34,027 nt of DNA from Paracoccaceae bacterium (lineage in GTDB: Bacteria > Pseudomonadota > Alphaproteobacteria > Rhodobacterales > Rhodobacteraceae). Below, piece after piece: positions 16,173 to 25,898 of the stretch. A program made the position numbers and the translations under genes. The stretch covers positions 1-34,027 of the forward strand of contig REDZ01000112.1 of NCBI GenBank assembly GCA_007695345.1, read 5' to 3'. The first letter of the stretch is position 1. Every line of letters begins with the position of its first letter. The notes under the pieces are model-generated. The model did not search any database and was not told where the DNA came from. It saw only the letters and a program-made list of their open reading frames with translations.

Positions 16173-16206
16173 GCCGTCCCGTATCCGCTGCGCCATACGG
16201 GACGGC
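16173..16206. repeat. Perfect 12-bp inverted repeat between soxE and soxF
   Basis: GCCGTCCCGTAT (16173-16184) and ATACGGGACGGC (16195-16206) are exact reverse complements with a 10-base loop. The transcript would form a very stable stem. No T-run follows, so a classical terminator is unlikely. An mRNA processing or stabilising element that separates soxE from soxF, or a protein-binding palindrome, is more plausible. Confidence 0.65.
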
Positions 16207-16308
16207 GTCATCAGACCAGCGGGTCCAGTCTGTGCACTGGGCACCGGGGTTTGGGAGGATCGGCGCGGTACATGCCTGTTTGAAGGCACCCAAGGGAGTG
16301 AAGTCATA

Positions 16309-17571
16309 ATGAAACTGAACAGACGCAGATTCCTCGGATCGGCAACAGCCGCATCCGCGATCCTGTCGGCCCCTGCTCTGCTGGGCAATGCCCGCCCGCG
16401 CGTGGTCGTGATCGGCGGTGGCTCGGGCGGTGGGACAGCCGCGCGCTATCTGGCCACCGACAGCAACGGCGCGCTGGACGTGACGCTGATCGAACCCTCG
16501 CGCATGTATTACACCTGCTATTTCTCGAACCTCTATCTGGGCGGGTTCTGGGAATTTGATGCGCTTGGGCATGATTACGGAAACATGGCGATGAGCGGTG
16601 TGAACATCATCCATGACTGGGCAATGGCCGTGGACCGTGATGCGCAGACCGTGTCACTGGGCGCGGGCGGCACAGTGCCCTATGACCGGCTTGTCGTGTC
16701 GCCGGGGATCGATTTCGTGGACGGGGCCGTCCCCGGCTGGGATGTGAGCCAGCAAGGCAAGATGCCCCATGCCTACAAATCCGGCACGCAGGCGCAGCTT
16801 CTGAAATCGCAGGTCGAGAATATGCGCGAAGGCGGGGTTTACGCCATGATTGCGCCCCCGAACCCCTATCGCTGCCCGCCCGGACCTTATGAACGGATCT
16901 CGATGGTCGCGCATATCCTGTCCGAACGGAACCCGACCGCCAAGATCCTGATCGTGGACCCGAAAGAGAATTTCTCGAAGCGGGGTCTGTTCGAAGAAGG
17001 CTGGAATCGCCACTACGCGGGCATGGTCGACTGGATCGGCCCGGATTTCGGCGGCGACAATGTCGAAGTGCGCCCTGATGACATGGAAGTCGTCATCGAC
17101 GGCATGGTCGAAAGTGTCGATGTCTGCAATGTCATCCCTGCACAAAAGGCGGGCAAGATCGCCGATCTGGCCGGGCTGACCAATGACGCGGGCTGGGCCC
17201 CGGTCATGCCACAGGACATGCGTTCGCGCATGGATGACAATGTCTTTGTGCTGGGGGATGCCAGCCAGCAGGGCGCGATGCCGAAATCGGGCTATTCGGC
17301 CAACAGCCAGGCCAAGGTGGTCGCCAATGTCATCCGGGGCGAACTGACCGACAGCCGCATCTTCCCTGCGCGCTACTCGAATGCCTGCTGGTCGCTGATC
17401 GCGACTGATGACGGGGTCAAGGTCGGCGCCAGCTACGAGCCCGGCGAGGATGAGATCGAGTCGGTCTCGAGCTTCATCAGCGAAACGGGCGAGGATGCCG
17501 AGCTGCGCCGCCAGACCTATGAGGAAAGCATCGGCTGGTATAACGGGATCGTGGACGACATCTTCGGCTGA
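16309..17571 (+). CDS. soxF: Flavoprotein SoxF, sulfide dehydrogenase-type
   Basis: SoxF is the FAD subunit related to flavocytochrome c sulfide dehydrogenase and oxidises sulfide in the periplasm. The 420-residue protein has a Tat signal (NRRRFLGSATAASAIL) and the FAD-binding motif VVVIGGGSGGGTAARYL. Cys70 in YYTCYFSNLYLGG corresponds to the residue that binds flavin covalently in FccB. Further cysteines in NPYRCPPGPYER and YSNACWSL match the redox-active pair of that family. ATG 16309 has GGGAG upstream. The open frame upstream to 16171 lacks a signal and crosses a hairpin. A strong terminator follows at 17596. With SoxE it could feed sulfide-derived sulfur onto SoxYZ, which matters because SoxXA is not found here. 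Confidence 0.92.
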   Translation: MKLNRRRFLGSATAASAILSAPALLGNARPRVVVIGGGSGGGTAARYLATDSNGALDVTLIEPSRMYYTCYFSNLYLGGFWEFDALGHDYGNMAMSGVNIIHDWAMAVDRDAQTVSLGAGGTVPYDRLVVSPGIDFVDGAVPGWDVSQQGKMPHAYKSGTQAQLLKSQVENMREGGVYAMIAPPNPYRCPPGPYERISMVAHILSERNPTAKILIVDPKENFSKRGLFEEGWNRHYAGMVDWIGPDFGGDNVEVRPDDMEVVIDGMVESVDVCNVIPAQKAGKIADLAGLTNDAGWAPVMPQDMRSRMDDNVFVLGDASQQGAMPKSGYSANSQAKVVANVIRGELTDSRIFPARYSNACWSLIATDDGVKVGASYEPGEDEIESVSSFISETGEDAELRRQTYEESIGWYNGIVDDIFG

Positions 17572-17595
17572 ACCCTGACCGGCACATGAAAGAAA

Positions 17596-17624
17596 GGCTG
17601 CGGGCAATGCCCGCGGCCTTTTTT
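17596..17624 (+). terminator. Rho-independent terminator of the sox operon
   Basis: GGCTGCGGGC (17596-17605) pairs with GCCCGCGGCC (17609-17618) around the loop AAT, with one T-G wobble, and six Ts follow at 17619-17624. It lies 25 bp after the soxF stop. Confidence 0.92.
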
Positions 17625-17726
17625 CATTCATGTGACGCAATCCGTGATGCCGATGGTCACGAAAGGAGCCGGGGCGGCATGGCCCCCGCAGCGGATTGCG
17701 GCAATTGCATGCACCGCGCGGCAGCG

Positions 17727-17753
17727 AAAAGCCCCGCCAATGGCGGGGCTTTT
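17727..17753 (-). terminator. Terminator of glnK-amtB, usable in both directions
   Basis: GCCCCGCC (17731-17738) and GGCGGGGC (17742-17749) form a perfect stem with an AAT loop. AAAA lies before and TTTT after, so a U-tail is made on either strand. It lies 24 bp past the amtB stop on the minus strand and also backs up the sox terminator. Confidence 0.9.
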
Positions 17754-17776
17754 GCAGTCTCTCTGGTCAGGCAAGA

Positions 17777-19123
<1,347 letters not shown>

Positions 19124-19161
19124 GTGTTCATGTCCTCTCTGTGTTGTCCCGGCCTGCGCTC

Positions 19162-19500
19162 TCAGAGCGCGTCATCCCCAGTTTCCCCTGTGCGCACCCG
19201 CGTAGCGGCAGCCAGGTCGAGCACGAAGACCTTGCCATCGCCGATCTTGTCGGTGCGCGCGGTCTTCTGCAGCGTGTCCACCACCTGATCGGCCATGGCA
19301 TCGGTCACTGCGATTTCAAGCTTCAGCTTGGGCACGAAATTGACGGCATATTCGGCACCGCGATAAATCTCGGTATGTCCCGACTGCGCGCCGAAACCCT
19401 TGATCTCGGTTACCATCATCCCGCGCACGCCGATTGCCGTCAGCGCTTCGCGGACCTCTTCAAGTTTGAACGGTTTGATCGCCGCTATGATGTATTTCAC
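19162..19500 (-). CDS. glnK: Nitrogen regulatory protein PII (GlnK)
   Basis: A 112-residue trimeric PII signal protein that reads 2-oxoglutarate and ATP/ADP levels and gates AmtB. The T-loop carries the uridylylation tyrosine Tyr51 in IYRGAEY. The B-loop reads TDKIGDGKVFV and the C-terminal loop has the TRVRTGE signature. The start codon is GTG at 19500, preceded by the ribosome site AGGGGA; there is no ATG nearby. The position directly before amtB favours GlnK over GlnB. A nitrogen-regulated promoter upstream is expected, but I could not find a clear sigma-54 (-24/-12) element. Confidence 0.95.
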   Translation of the reverse strand: MKYIIAAIKPFKLEEVREALTAIGVRGMMVTEIKGFGAQSGHTEIYRGAEYAVNFVPKLKLEIAVTDAMADQVVDTLQKTARTDKIGDGKVFVLDLAAATRVRTGETGDDAL

Positions 19501-19827
19501 CTGTTTTCCCCTTCCTTCTCGAACGCATATCGATTGGTCTGCACGGGGGACATCAAGCGGCCGAGGCGGCCCAAGTCACAACGATTTGGCGCCGCATCGC
19601 GGCAGCGCGGCATGAAAATGGAAATTATTGTGCAATTTTTTTAATCACTGCCTATTCTTTGGGCGCTGTCGAGATTGTGCCTTGAGGTCACAAAGCCTCA
19701 ATTCGAGTCAAAGACGGTGGCTTTCCGGCGGCGGGAATGGCAAAAGAACCGGATACAGGCAGCATCCCGCCACACGCAGGCATGCACAGAACAACATCAT
19801 GCGGGACGTATTGAAGGCTGAGCACGG
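19501..19827. other. 327-bp divergent intergenic region between glnK and the penicillin-binding protein gene
   Basis: No coding frame is supported. A short AT-rich patch (19613-19645) includes a run of seven Ts. The + strand shows TTGTGC and TATTCT with a 19-bp spacer, a poor but possible promoter for the right-hand gene. I looked for an NtrC-type palindrome and for TGGCAC-N5-TTGC and found neither in convincing form. The promoters of both divergent genes must lie here. Confidence 0.6.
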
Positions 19828-22014
19828 ATGAAGGGCTTCAGGGGTAGTCGCGGGCTGGTCGCGGATAAACGCAATGTGAAACCGTCCAGCACAGCCGCAG
19901 GCAAAAGCCGTCGCAAGGCCCCGGCCAAGGCGACGCCGCGCAAGGCCGCGGGCCGCAAGGCCCCAAGCGGAAATATCTTCGTGCGGATGATCTCCGGCAC
20001 CATCCGCCTGATCTGGCGCATCGTCTGGGGTGTGACGTGGCGCATGGGCGCAACCGTGGCGATGCTTCTGTTCGTTGCGACGGCGTATTTCTACGTCACG
20101 CTGCCACCCTTCCACGAATTTCTGGACGCCCGCGCGCGCGGGTCCGTCACGATGATGGACCACGACAACAATGTGTTCGCCTGGCGCGGCGAGACCTTTG
20201 GCGGGGTCATCACGGCAGACACAGTGTCGCCCCATCTGCGCAACGCCATCATCGCGACAGAGGACCGGCGCTTCTACAGCCATTTCGGGGTCAGCCCGCG
20301 CGGGATCATGGGCGCAATCCGCTCGAACATGCAGGCCGGGCGCTCGGCCTTTTCCGGGGCGGGCGGGTCCACCATTACCCAGCAGGTGGCCAAGCTGCTA
20401 TGCCTTGGCGTGCCCTTCGATTCGTCCGAGTGGGACTCCGAGGCCGCCTACGAGGCCGATTGCCGGCGCGGCACTGTCTGGCGCAAGATCCGCGAACTGC
20501 CCTATGCCTTTGCGCTGGAAGCTGCGTTTTCCAAGGATGAGATCCTGACCATCTACATGAACCGCGCCTTTCTGGGCGCGGGCGCACGCGGGTTCGAAGC
20601 CGCCGCCCAACGCTATTTTGCCCGCTCCGCAACCGAGGTTGGCCCCGCCGAGTCGGCGATGCTGGCCGGCCTGCTGGTCGCGCCCTCGACCTTCGCACCG
20701 ACGCGAAACCTCGAACGCGCGCAGGCGCGGGCGAATGTCGTGATCAGCCTGATGGCCGATCAGGGCTATCTGACCGAATATGAAGTGGTCGAGGCGCGGT
20801 CCTACCCCGCCACGCTGTCGCAACAGGCCGAAACGCAGCGCGGGATTCACTTCGCCGACTGGCTTATGCAATCCGGGCCCAGCTATCTGACCCGCGACAC
20901 GACCGAAGATGTGATGATGCGCACCACATTCGACCCGCGCATCCAGACCGCGATCGAGGATGCCGTTGACGACGTGTTCGAAAACCGCGTGCGCGAAGGC
21001 TCCGAGGCGCAGGTCGCGGTGGTGGTCATGTCGGCGGACGGGGCAGTGCGCGGCATGCTGGGCGGGCGGACGGCATCGGTCGGCGGGTTCAACCGCGCAA
21101 CACAGGCGATGCGGCAGACCGGGTCATCCTTCAAGCCGTTCCTTTATGCCGCGGCGCTGGAAAACGGGTTCGACCCGTTCGATATCGTCGAGGATGCGCC
21201 GCTCACGATCAATATTCCGGGCTCTGGCCCCTGGTCGCCGCGCAATTATGACAATCAGTTCCATGGCTTCGTCACCCTGACCGAAGCGCTGGCGCGGTCG
21301 CTCAACACGCCTGCCGTGCGCGTGTCCGAAGCGATGGGCCGCGATCAGGTGCGGCGTGTGGCCAACCAGTTCGGCCTGCACAGCGAACTCGCCGAAGGCC
21401 CGGCGCTGGCACTTGGCGCGTCCGAATCCAGCCTGCTGGAAATGACCGCCGCTTATGCCGGCATCCTGAATGGCGGCTCTGCCGTCCGCCCTTATGGCAT
21501 TCAGGAACTGACGCTTCTGGGCCAGACCGAGCCGCTGTTCGGCGCATCAACCGGGATCCGGGAGCGGGTGATCTCGGAGAACTCGGCGCAGGTGCTGACC
21601 TGGATGATGACCCGCGTCATCACCGAGGGGACAGGCGGGCGCGCGCGGCTGGATGGCTGGCAGGTGGCGGGCAAGACCGGCACGACCCAAGCCTCGCGCG
21701 ATGCATGGTTCATCGGCTACACGGCGGACCATGTGACCGGCGTCTGGATGGGCTATGACGACAATTCCCCCCTGCGCGGTGTGACCGGGGGCGGGCTGCC
21801 CGCCGAAATCTGGCGCGAAACGATGACGCGCGTCGTCCGCGACATGGAGCCGCGCCCGCTGCCGATGATCGAGCCGCAGCGCCCGGAACTGGAACCGCCC
21901 CGCTCGACCCCGCAACCCGACACGCGCGGACCTGCACCGCAAGCCTCTGGCGACGGCAGCGGGATCGAGGATACGATCCGCGGTGTGCTGGGGTCGATCT
22001 TTGGCCAGAACTGA
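19828..22014 (+). CDS. Class A penicillin-binding protein (transglycosylase/transpeptidase)
   Basis: A bifunctional peptidoglycan synthase of 728 residues. A basic N-terminal cytoplasmic tail (residues 1-50, many Lys, Arg and Ala) precedes one membrane anchor (about 72-92). The GT51 glycosyltransferase domain shows Glu145 in ATEDRRFYSHFGV and the GGSTITQQVAKLL motif, with a roughly 25-residue insertion containing two Cys after it. The transpeptidase domain shows the acylation motif S433-S-F-K, SLN in ARSLNTPAVR, and KTGTT. The tail is proline-rich. It polymerises and crosslinks peptidoglycan at the outer face of the inner membrane. Similar proteins are annotated as PBP1A-family or MrcB-like, and I do not assign a symbol. 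Confidence 0.92.
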   Translation: MKGFRGSRGLVADKRNVKPSSTAAGKSRRKAPAKATPRKAAGRKAPSGNIFVRMISGTIRLIWRIVWGVTWRMGATVAMLLFVATAYFYVTLPPFHEFLDARARGSVTMMDHDNNVFAWRGETFGGVITADTVSPHLRNAIIATEDRRFYSHFGVSPRGIMGAIRSNMQAGRSAFSGAGGSTITQQVAKLLCLGVPFDSSEWDSEAAYEADCRRGTVWRKIRELPYAFALEAAFSKDEILTIYMNRAFLGAGARGFEAAAQRYFARSATEVGPAESAMLAGLLVAPSTFAPTRNLERAQARANVVISLMADQGYLTEYEVVEARSYPATLSQQAETQRGIHFADWLMQSGPSYLTRDTTEDVMMRTTFDPRIQTAIEDAVDDVFENRVREGSEAQVAVVVMSADGAVRGMLGGRTASVGGFNRATQAMRQTGSSFKPFLYAAALENGFDPFDIVEDAPLTINIPGSGPWSPRNYDNQFHGFVTLTEALARSLNTPAVRVSEAMGRDQVRRVANQFGLHSELAEGPALALGASESSLLEMTAAYAGILNGGSAVRPYGIQELTLLGQTEPLFGASTGIRERVISENSAQVLTWMMTRVITEGTGGRARLDGWQVAGKTGTTQASRDAWFIGYTADHVTGVWMGYDDNSPLRGVTGGGLPAEIWRETMTRVVRDMEPRPLPMIEPQRPELEPPRSTPQPDTRGPAPQASGDGSGIEDTIRGVLGSIFGQN

Positions 22015-22099
22015 GGGCGCCGCACCAGACAGACCAGGTTGGCACGCCATCTTCCGGCATTGGTGTCGGGCATAAGCCTGACGGAGCAGGTATCAGGCG

Positions 22100-22828
22100 C
22101 TAGATACCGGCCAATTCCGCAATCGCCACGCGCGCGCTGTCCACCAGCCCGACATAGCCGGACAACGCAGGCTCAAGCGCGGGGACCAGATCGGCAAGCT
22201 CGGGCGCCGCGAGGTAGATCGCCGTCAGGATCAGCGCCAGCGCGATCGGGATCAGCATGCCCCCCATGAAGCTGCGCTTGCGGGTGGCCTGGGTTGCCGG
22301 CAGGTCCGTGTCGGGCGTGCCGGATTTGCGTGTCGCGCCCACAGGTTCCAGCGTTTCGCTGATATCGTCGATATCGGGCAGATCGGGATGGGCGGGCGCA
22401 GCCTCTGTCCGGTCGTGCACGGGGGGATCCTCGCGCAGCGGGTCCTCGTCGGATCGTGGCCAGGGGGCTTCATCCAGCAGGCCAAGCTCGGGTTGGCTTT
22501 CCAGATGCTCGGCTTCGCGCGCGCGTTGCTCTGCCTCATAGGCGGCCTCATCGCGCAGAACACTCAGAACCTCTTCATCCACCGGCTTTGGGGCGGGTTC
22601 TGCGGCTCGCGGCGCGGAATCGCTTGCGGGTGTGTGCTGCTCTGGCACGGGATCAGGCTGCGCGAGATAACCTGCGGCCGGGGCCTGTGTTGACCGGACC
22701 GCTGTGCCCGGCGCCTCCTGAAACCAGACATGCCCGCAGGCCGAACACTGCACCTCGCGCCCCTCGGCAGGCAGCATGGCTGCGTCAATCTCGTATTGTG
22801 TTCCGCAATTCGGGCAGGTCAGTCGCAT
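22100..22828 (-). CDS. Zinc-ribbon (MJ0042-type) membrane protein of unknown function
   Basis: A 242-residue protein. The N-terminus is a compact zinc ribbon, MRLTCPNCGTQYEID followed by VQCSACGHVWF, giving two CxxC pairs about 20 residues apart, the MJ0042 finger pattern. A long acidic, Pro- and Glu-rich stretch (about 40-180) has low complexity and is probably disordered. One membrane span near residues 195-218 precedes a short periplasmic tail. Such proteins are common in alphaproteobacteria and their role is unknown. ATG 22828 begins the zinc finger directly; a GTG three codons upstream is less likely. It is convergent with the penicillin-binding protein gene and divergent from ftsE. A weak stem, GCCTGA/TCAGGC, lies just past its stop. 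Confidence 0.82.
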   Translation of the reverse strand: MRLTCPNCGTQYEIDAAMLPAEGREVQCSACGHVWFQEAPGTAVRSTQAPAAGYLAQPDPVPEQHTPASDSAPRAAEPAPKPVDEEVLSVLRDEAAYEAEQRAREAEHLESQPELGLLDEAPWPRSDEDPLREDPPVHDRTEAAPAHPDLPDIDDISETLEPVGATRKSGTPDTDLPATQATRKRSFMGGMLIPIALALILTAIYLAAPELADLVPALEPALSGYVGLVDSARVAIAELAGI

Positions 22829-23014
22829 ATGACACACTTCACACCAGCATATGAGGCATTGGCCCCGGCAGTCTTATGATGTAGCAATCAGGCGTGAAAA
22901 CGCAAATTCTATTGTGTCAGGGCAGATGCGCGTGGGGCAGATGGCATCGCGACATCACAAAAGTTGCAAATCGGCAACATGTGGGCTGGCATATCCGGCA
23001 CCGCGCGGTGCTGC

Positions 23015-23686
23015 ATGATCGCGTTTGACGATGTCAGCCATGATTACGGCGGCGGGCGGCTGTTCGGCGATGTCAGCATAAAGCTGGACCAGGGCAGCTT
23101 TCATTTCCTGACCGGGCCATCGGGGGCGGGCAAAAGCACCTTTCTGAAACTCTGCTATGGCGAGCTGACCCCGAGCGCGGGCAAGGTCCTTGTCATGAAC
23201 AAGGATCTGCAGGGCCTGTCGCGCAACGATCTGGCCGCAATGCGCCAGCGGATCGGTGTTGTGCATCAGGACTGCCAGTTTCTGGACCATCTGAGCGTCG
23301 AGCAGAATGTCGCGCTGCCCCTGTCGGCGACAGGGCGTCCGGTGCCTGACAGCGATGTGGCCGACCTGTTGTCCTGGGTGGGACTGGCCAGCCATGCCGA
23401 GGCGCTGCCCCCCACGCTGTCGGGCGGTGAACGCCAGCGCGCCGCGCTGGCGCGCGCGGTCATCGCCGCGCCGAACATGCTGCTGGCGGATGAACCCACC
23501 GGCAACCTGGACTGGGACATGTCGCAGCGCCTGATGTCGCTGATGATCGAACTGAACCGCATGGGCACTGCGGTCCTGATCGCGACGCATGACCTGCAAC
23601 TGATCCGCTTTGCCAAAAGCCAGATCAACGCGCGCGTGCTGCGCATTGCCCGACGCAAGCTGCAGGTCGCGGGGGCCGATCTGTGA
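23015..23686 (+). CDS. ftsE: Cell-division ABC transporter ATPase FtsE
   Basis: FtsE is the cytoplasmic ATPase that, with FtsX, relays division-site signals to periplasmic murein hydrolase activators. The 223-residue protein shows Walker A (GPSGAGKST), Q-loop (GVVHQDCQFLDHLS), signature (LSGGERQRAALARAV), Walker B (MLLADEPTGNLD) and the H-loop ATHD. The start MIAFDDVSHDYGG at ATG 23015 is the family start. The upstream in-frame ATG at 22964 would add 17 unlikely residues. No clear Shine-Dalgarno is visible before 23015. The stop overlaps the GTG start of ftsX by 4 bp. Confidence 0.93.
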   Translation: MIAFDDVSHDYGGGRLFGDVSIKLDQGSFHFLTGPSGAGKSTFLKLCYGELTPSAGKVLVMNKDLQGLSRNDLAAMRQRIGVVHQDCQFLDHLSVEQNVALPLSATGRPVPDSDVADLLSWVGLASHAEALPPTLSGGERQRAALARAVIAAPNMLLADEPTGNLDWDMSQRLMSLMIELNRMGTAVLIATHDLQLIRFAKSQINARVLRIARRKLQVAGADL

Positions 23687-24558
23687 GCGCGGGGGCATCG
23701 ATCTCGCGGCTGGTGGTGCCGCGTCGGGGGCAGTCGGTCTGGCTGATCGTGCTGAGCGCCGGGGCAATGGCCTTTCTGGCGGTCTTCGCGCTGGCGCTGG
23801 CGGTCAGCGCCGCGCAACTCGCCCAGACCTGGAGCGCGGCGCTCAGCCAGACAGCCACGGTTCGCCTGTCCGCCCCGCCCGAGGACATCGACGAACAGAC
23901 CGCCATCGTGCTGGAGGTGCTGCGCACCACACCGGGGATCGAGTCGGCAGAACAGATCGCGCCCGGGGACCAGGCCGAGCTGCTGGAGGCCTGGCTTGGC
24001 CCCGATCTGCCCCTTGATGCACTGCCCCTGCCCCGCCTGATCGAAGTGACGGAAACGCCCGAGGGGCCTGACCGGCAGGGCCTGCGCCTGCGCCTGTCCG
24101 CCGAGGCTCCGGGGGCCGTTTTCGACGATCATACCCGCTGGCGCCGCCCGCTGGCCGAGGCTGCAGGGCGTTTGCGCGCGGTTGCGCTGGTGTCGCTGGT
24201 GCTGATCGGCGGGGTGACCAGCGCGATCATCGCGCTTGCGGCAAGTGCGGCGCTGGCGTCAAACGGGCAGGTGATCCGGGTGCTGCGGCTGGTGGGCGCG
24301 CGGGACCGGTTCATCGCGCGCGCCTTTGTGCGCCAGATCAGCCTGCGGGCCGGGCTGGGCGCGCTGGTGGGCACGGCGCTGGCGCTGGGTGCGCTGGCGG
24401 CGATCCCGCAGGCGGGGGGCGATGTGCATTTGCTGTCGGGGCTGGGCTTTTCGGGCGCGGGCTGGGCGCTGCCTGCCCTCATCCCGCTGCTGGCAATGAT
24501 CCTGGCCTGGCTGGCCAGCATGACGACCGCCTTTCAGGTCCTGCGAGGAGTGACATGA
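23683..24558 (+). CDS. ftsX: Cell-division ABC transporter permease FtsX
   Basis: A 291-residue inner-membrane protein with four predicted spans (near residues 22-45, 168-192, 225-250 and 262-285). A periplasmic domain of about 120 residues lies between the first and second spans, the FtsX layout. It works with FtsE in division and cell-wall hydrolase control. Sequence conservation in FtsX is low, so the call rests on topology, the VIRVLRLVGARDRFIARAFV segment typical of the family, and the upstream ftsE. The start is GTG 23683, overlapping the ftsE stop by 4 bp. The end overlaps plsC by 4 bp. Confidence 0.9.
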   Translation: MSAGASISRLVVPRRGQSVWLIVLSAGAMAFLAVFALALAVSAAQLAQTWSAALSQTATVRLSAPPEDIDEQTAIVLEVLRTTPGIESAEQIAPGDQAELLEAWLGPDLPLDALPLPRLIEVTETPEGPDRQGLRLRLSAEAPGAVFDDHTRWRRPLAEAAGRLRAVALVSLVLIGGVTSAIIALAASAALASNGQVIRVLRLVGARDRFIARAFVRQISLRAGLGALVGTALALGALAAIPQAGGDVHLLSGLGFSGAGWALPALIPLLAMILAWLASMTTAFQVLRGVT

Positions 24559-25295
24559 TGCGCAACCCGGTTCAGTTGATCCGTTCGGTTCTCTTCATCG
24601 TTCAGATGTATCTGGCCATGGTGGTGCTGGCGATCGTGTTCACACCCTTTGCGATTTTCCGGCGCGACATGGCGCTTCTGGCCTGTCACACCTATTGCCG
24701 CTATGTGCGCTGGTCGGCAGCGTGGATGATTGGCCTGCGCTCGGAAGTGCGTGGCACGGTGCCGGACGGCCCGGTTCTGATCGCGGCCAAGCATCAGTGC
24801 TTTTTCGACATCCTGATCATTTTCGGTGCCCTGCCGCGGCCGCGTTTCATCATGAAGAAGCAATTGAAATACGCCCCGATTCTGGGCTGGTACGCCTTGC
24901 AGGTTGGCTGTGTGCCCGTGGACCGGGGCAAGCGCGGGCAGGCGATCCGCCAGATGGTCAAGGGGGTGCGCAACAGTCCCGCCGGGCCGGGGCAGTTGAT
25001 CATCTATCCGCAGGGTACCCGCGTCGCGCCCGGCGCACATCTGCCTTACAAGGTGGGCACGGCGGTTCTGTATGAACAGCTTGGGCAGGATTGCGTGCCC
25101 GTGGCCACGAATGTCGGCGTGTTCTGGCCGCGCCACGGGCTGATGCGCAAACCGGGGCTGGCAGTTGTCGAATTCCTGCCCGCGATCCCCGCAGGCAAAC
25201 CGGCGCGCGCATTTCTGACCGAACTGGAAGAGGTGATCGAGACACGCTCGGACGCGCTGATGGCGGATGCGGGGTTTGAAAGGGACAAGACATGA
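24555..25295 (+). CDS. 1-acyl-sn-glycerol-3-phosphate acyltransferase (PlsC family)
   Basis: A membrane-bound acyltransferase of 246 residues that makes phosphatidic acid or a related lipid. An N-terminal hydrophobic segment (about 13-35) is followed by the catalytic HX4D motif in KHQCFFD, a PVDRGKRGQAIRQM block and IIYPQGTR, where many relatives have EGTR. The last is a substrate-phosphate-binding motif. It overlaps ftsX and the following gene by 4 bp each, so all four genes from ftsE are likely one transcript. Other PlsC-family members acylate lyso-ornithine lipid (OlsA), which remains possible without an olsB neighbour to decide it. Confidence 0.87.
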   Translation: MMRNPVQLIRSVLFIVQMYLAMVVLAIVFTPFAIFRRDMALLACHTYCRYVRWSAAWMIGLRSEVRGTVPDGPVLIAAKHQCFFDILIIFGALPRPRFIMKKQLKYAPILGWYALQVGCVPVDRGKRGQAIRQMVKGVRNSPAGPGQLIIYPQGTRVAPGAHLPYKVGTAVLYEQLGQDCVPVATNVGVFWPRHGLMRKPGLAVVEFLPAIPAGKPARAFLTELEEVIETRSDALMADAGFERDKT

Positions 25296-25897
25296 CCAGG
25301 ATCACGACGATCGCCGATCTGGAGGCGCTGTATGACGCCCCCTCAGCCGCAAGCCAGACCAAGGTCGCCCAGACCCTCACCCCCACCTATCGCCGATGGA
25401 TCGAAGCCTCGCGCTTTTGCATCCTCTCGACCGTGGGCATTCGGGGTGTCGATGCCAGCCCGCGCGGTGATGATGGTCCGGTCGTGCGGATCGTGGATGC
25501 GCAGACATTGCAGATGCCCGACTGGCGTGGCAACAACCGTCTGGATTCCCTGCGCAATATCGTGACGGATGGGCGCGCGTCGCTGATGTTTCTTGTGCCC
25601 GGTTCGACGAATGTGGTGCGCATCAACGGGCGCGCCAGCCTGTCGGCGGATGACGCGCTCTGCGCGGGCTTCGCGCGCAGGGGCATTGCGCCGCGCACGG
25701 TCATCACCTTCACCATCGCCGAGGTCTATGTGCAATGCGCCCGCGCTCTGTTGCGCGCGCGCTTGTGGTCGGGGGCGGATGACAGCGCGGACCTGCCCAG
25801 TGTGGGCGACATTCTGGCCGATGTCTCGCAAGGGGGCGTGGACGCGGCGGGCTATGATGCCGATTGGCAGAAACGCGGGATGCGCACGCTGTGGTAG
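25292..25897 (+). CDS. Pyridoxamine 5'-phosphate oxidase-like FMN-binding protein
   Basis: A 201-residue protein of the split-barrel FMN-binding superfamily, close to the MSMEG_1061-type group. The recognisable core is FCILSTVGIRGVDASPRGD, PDWRGNNRLDSLRNI and SLMFLVPGSTNVVRINGRASL. These strands build the flavin pocket in related proteins. The C-terminal part contains VYVQCARAL. The substrate is unknown; members of this group are usually annotated only as oxidoreductases. The start ATG 25292 overlaps the upstream acyltransferase stop (ATGA). A perfect 15-bp hairpin starts 2 bp after the stop and reaches into the convergent lipoprotein gene. Confidence 0.85.
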   Translation: MTRITTIADLEALYDAPSAASQTKVAQTLTPTYRRWIEASRFCILSTVGIRGVDASPRGDDGPVVRIVDAQTLQMPDWRGNNRLDSLRNIVTDGRASLMFLVPGSTNVVRINGRASLSADDALCAGFARRGIAPRTVITFTIAEVYVQCARALLRARLWSGADDSADLPSVGDILADVSQGGVDAAGYDADWQKRGMRTLW

Positions 25898-25898
25898 T

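Noticed and set aside
14284-16614. Open frame of 776 codons on the minus strand opposite soxD, soxE and soxF
   Set aside because: It lies fully opposite well-supported genes, has no recognisable domain, and long antisense frames are common at this GC content.
19501-19660. Sigma-54 promoter and NtrC sites before glnK
   Set aside because: No TGGCAC-N5-TTGC element or convincing NtrC palindrome was found; TTGCAC and GGCC repeats seen there are too weak.
22076-22098. GCCTGA/TCAGGC stem after the zinc-ribbon gene as a terminator
   Set aside because: Only 6 bp of stem with an 11-base loop and no T-run; could be chance.
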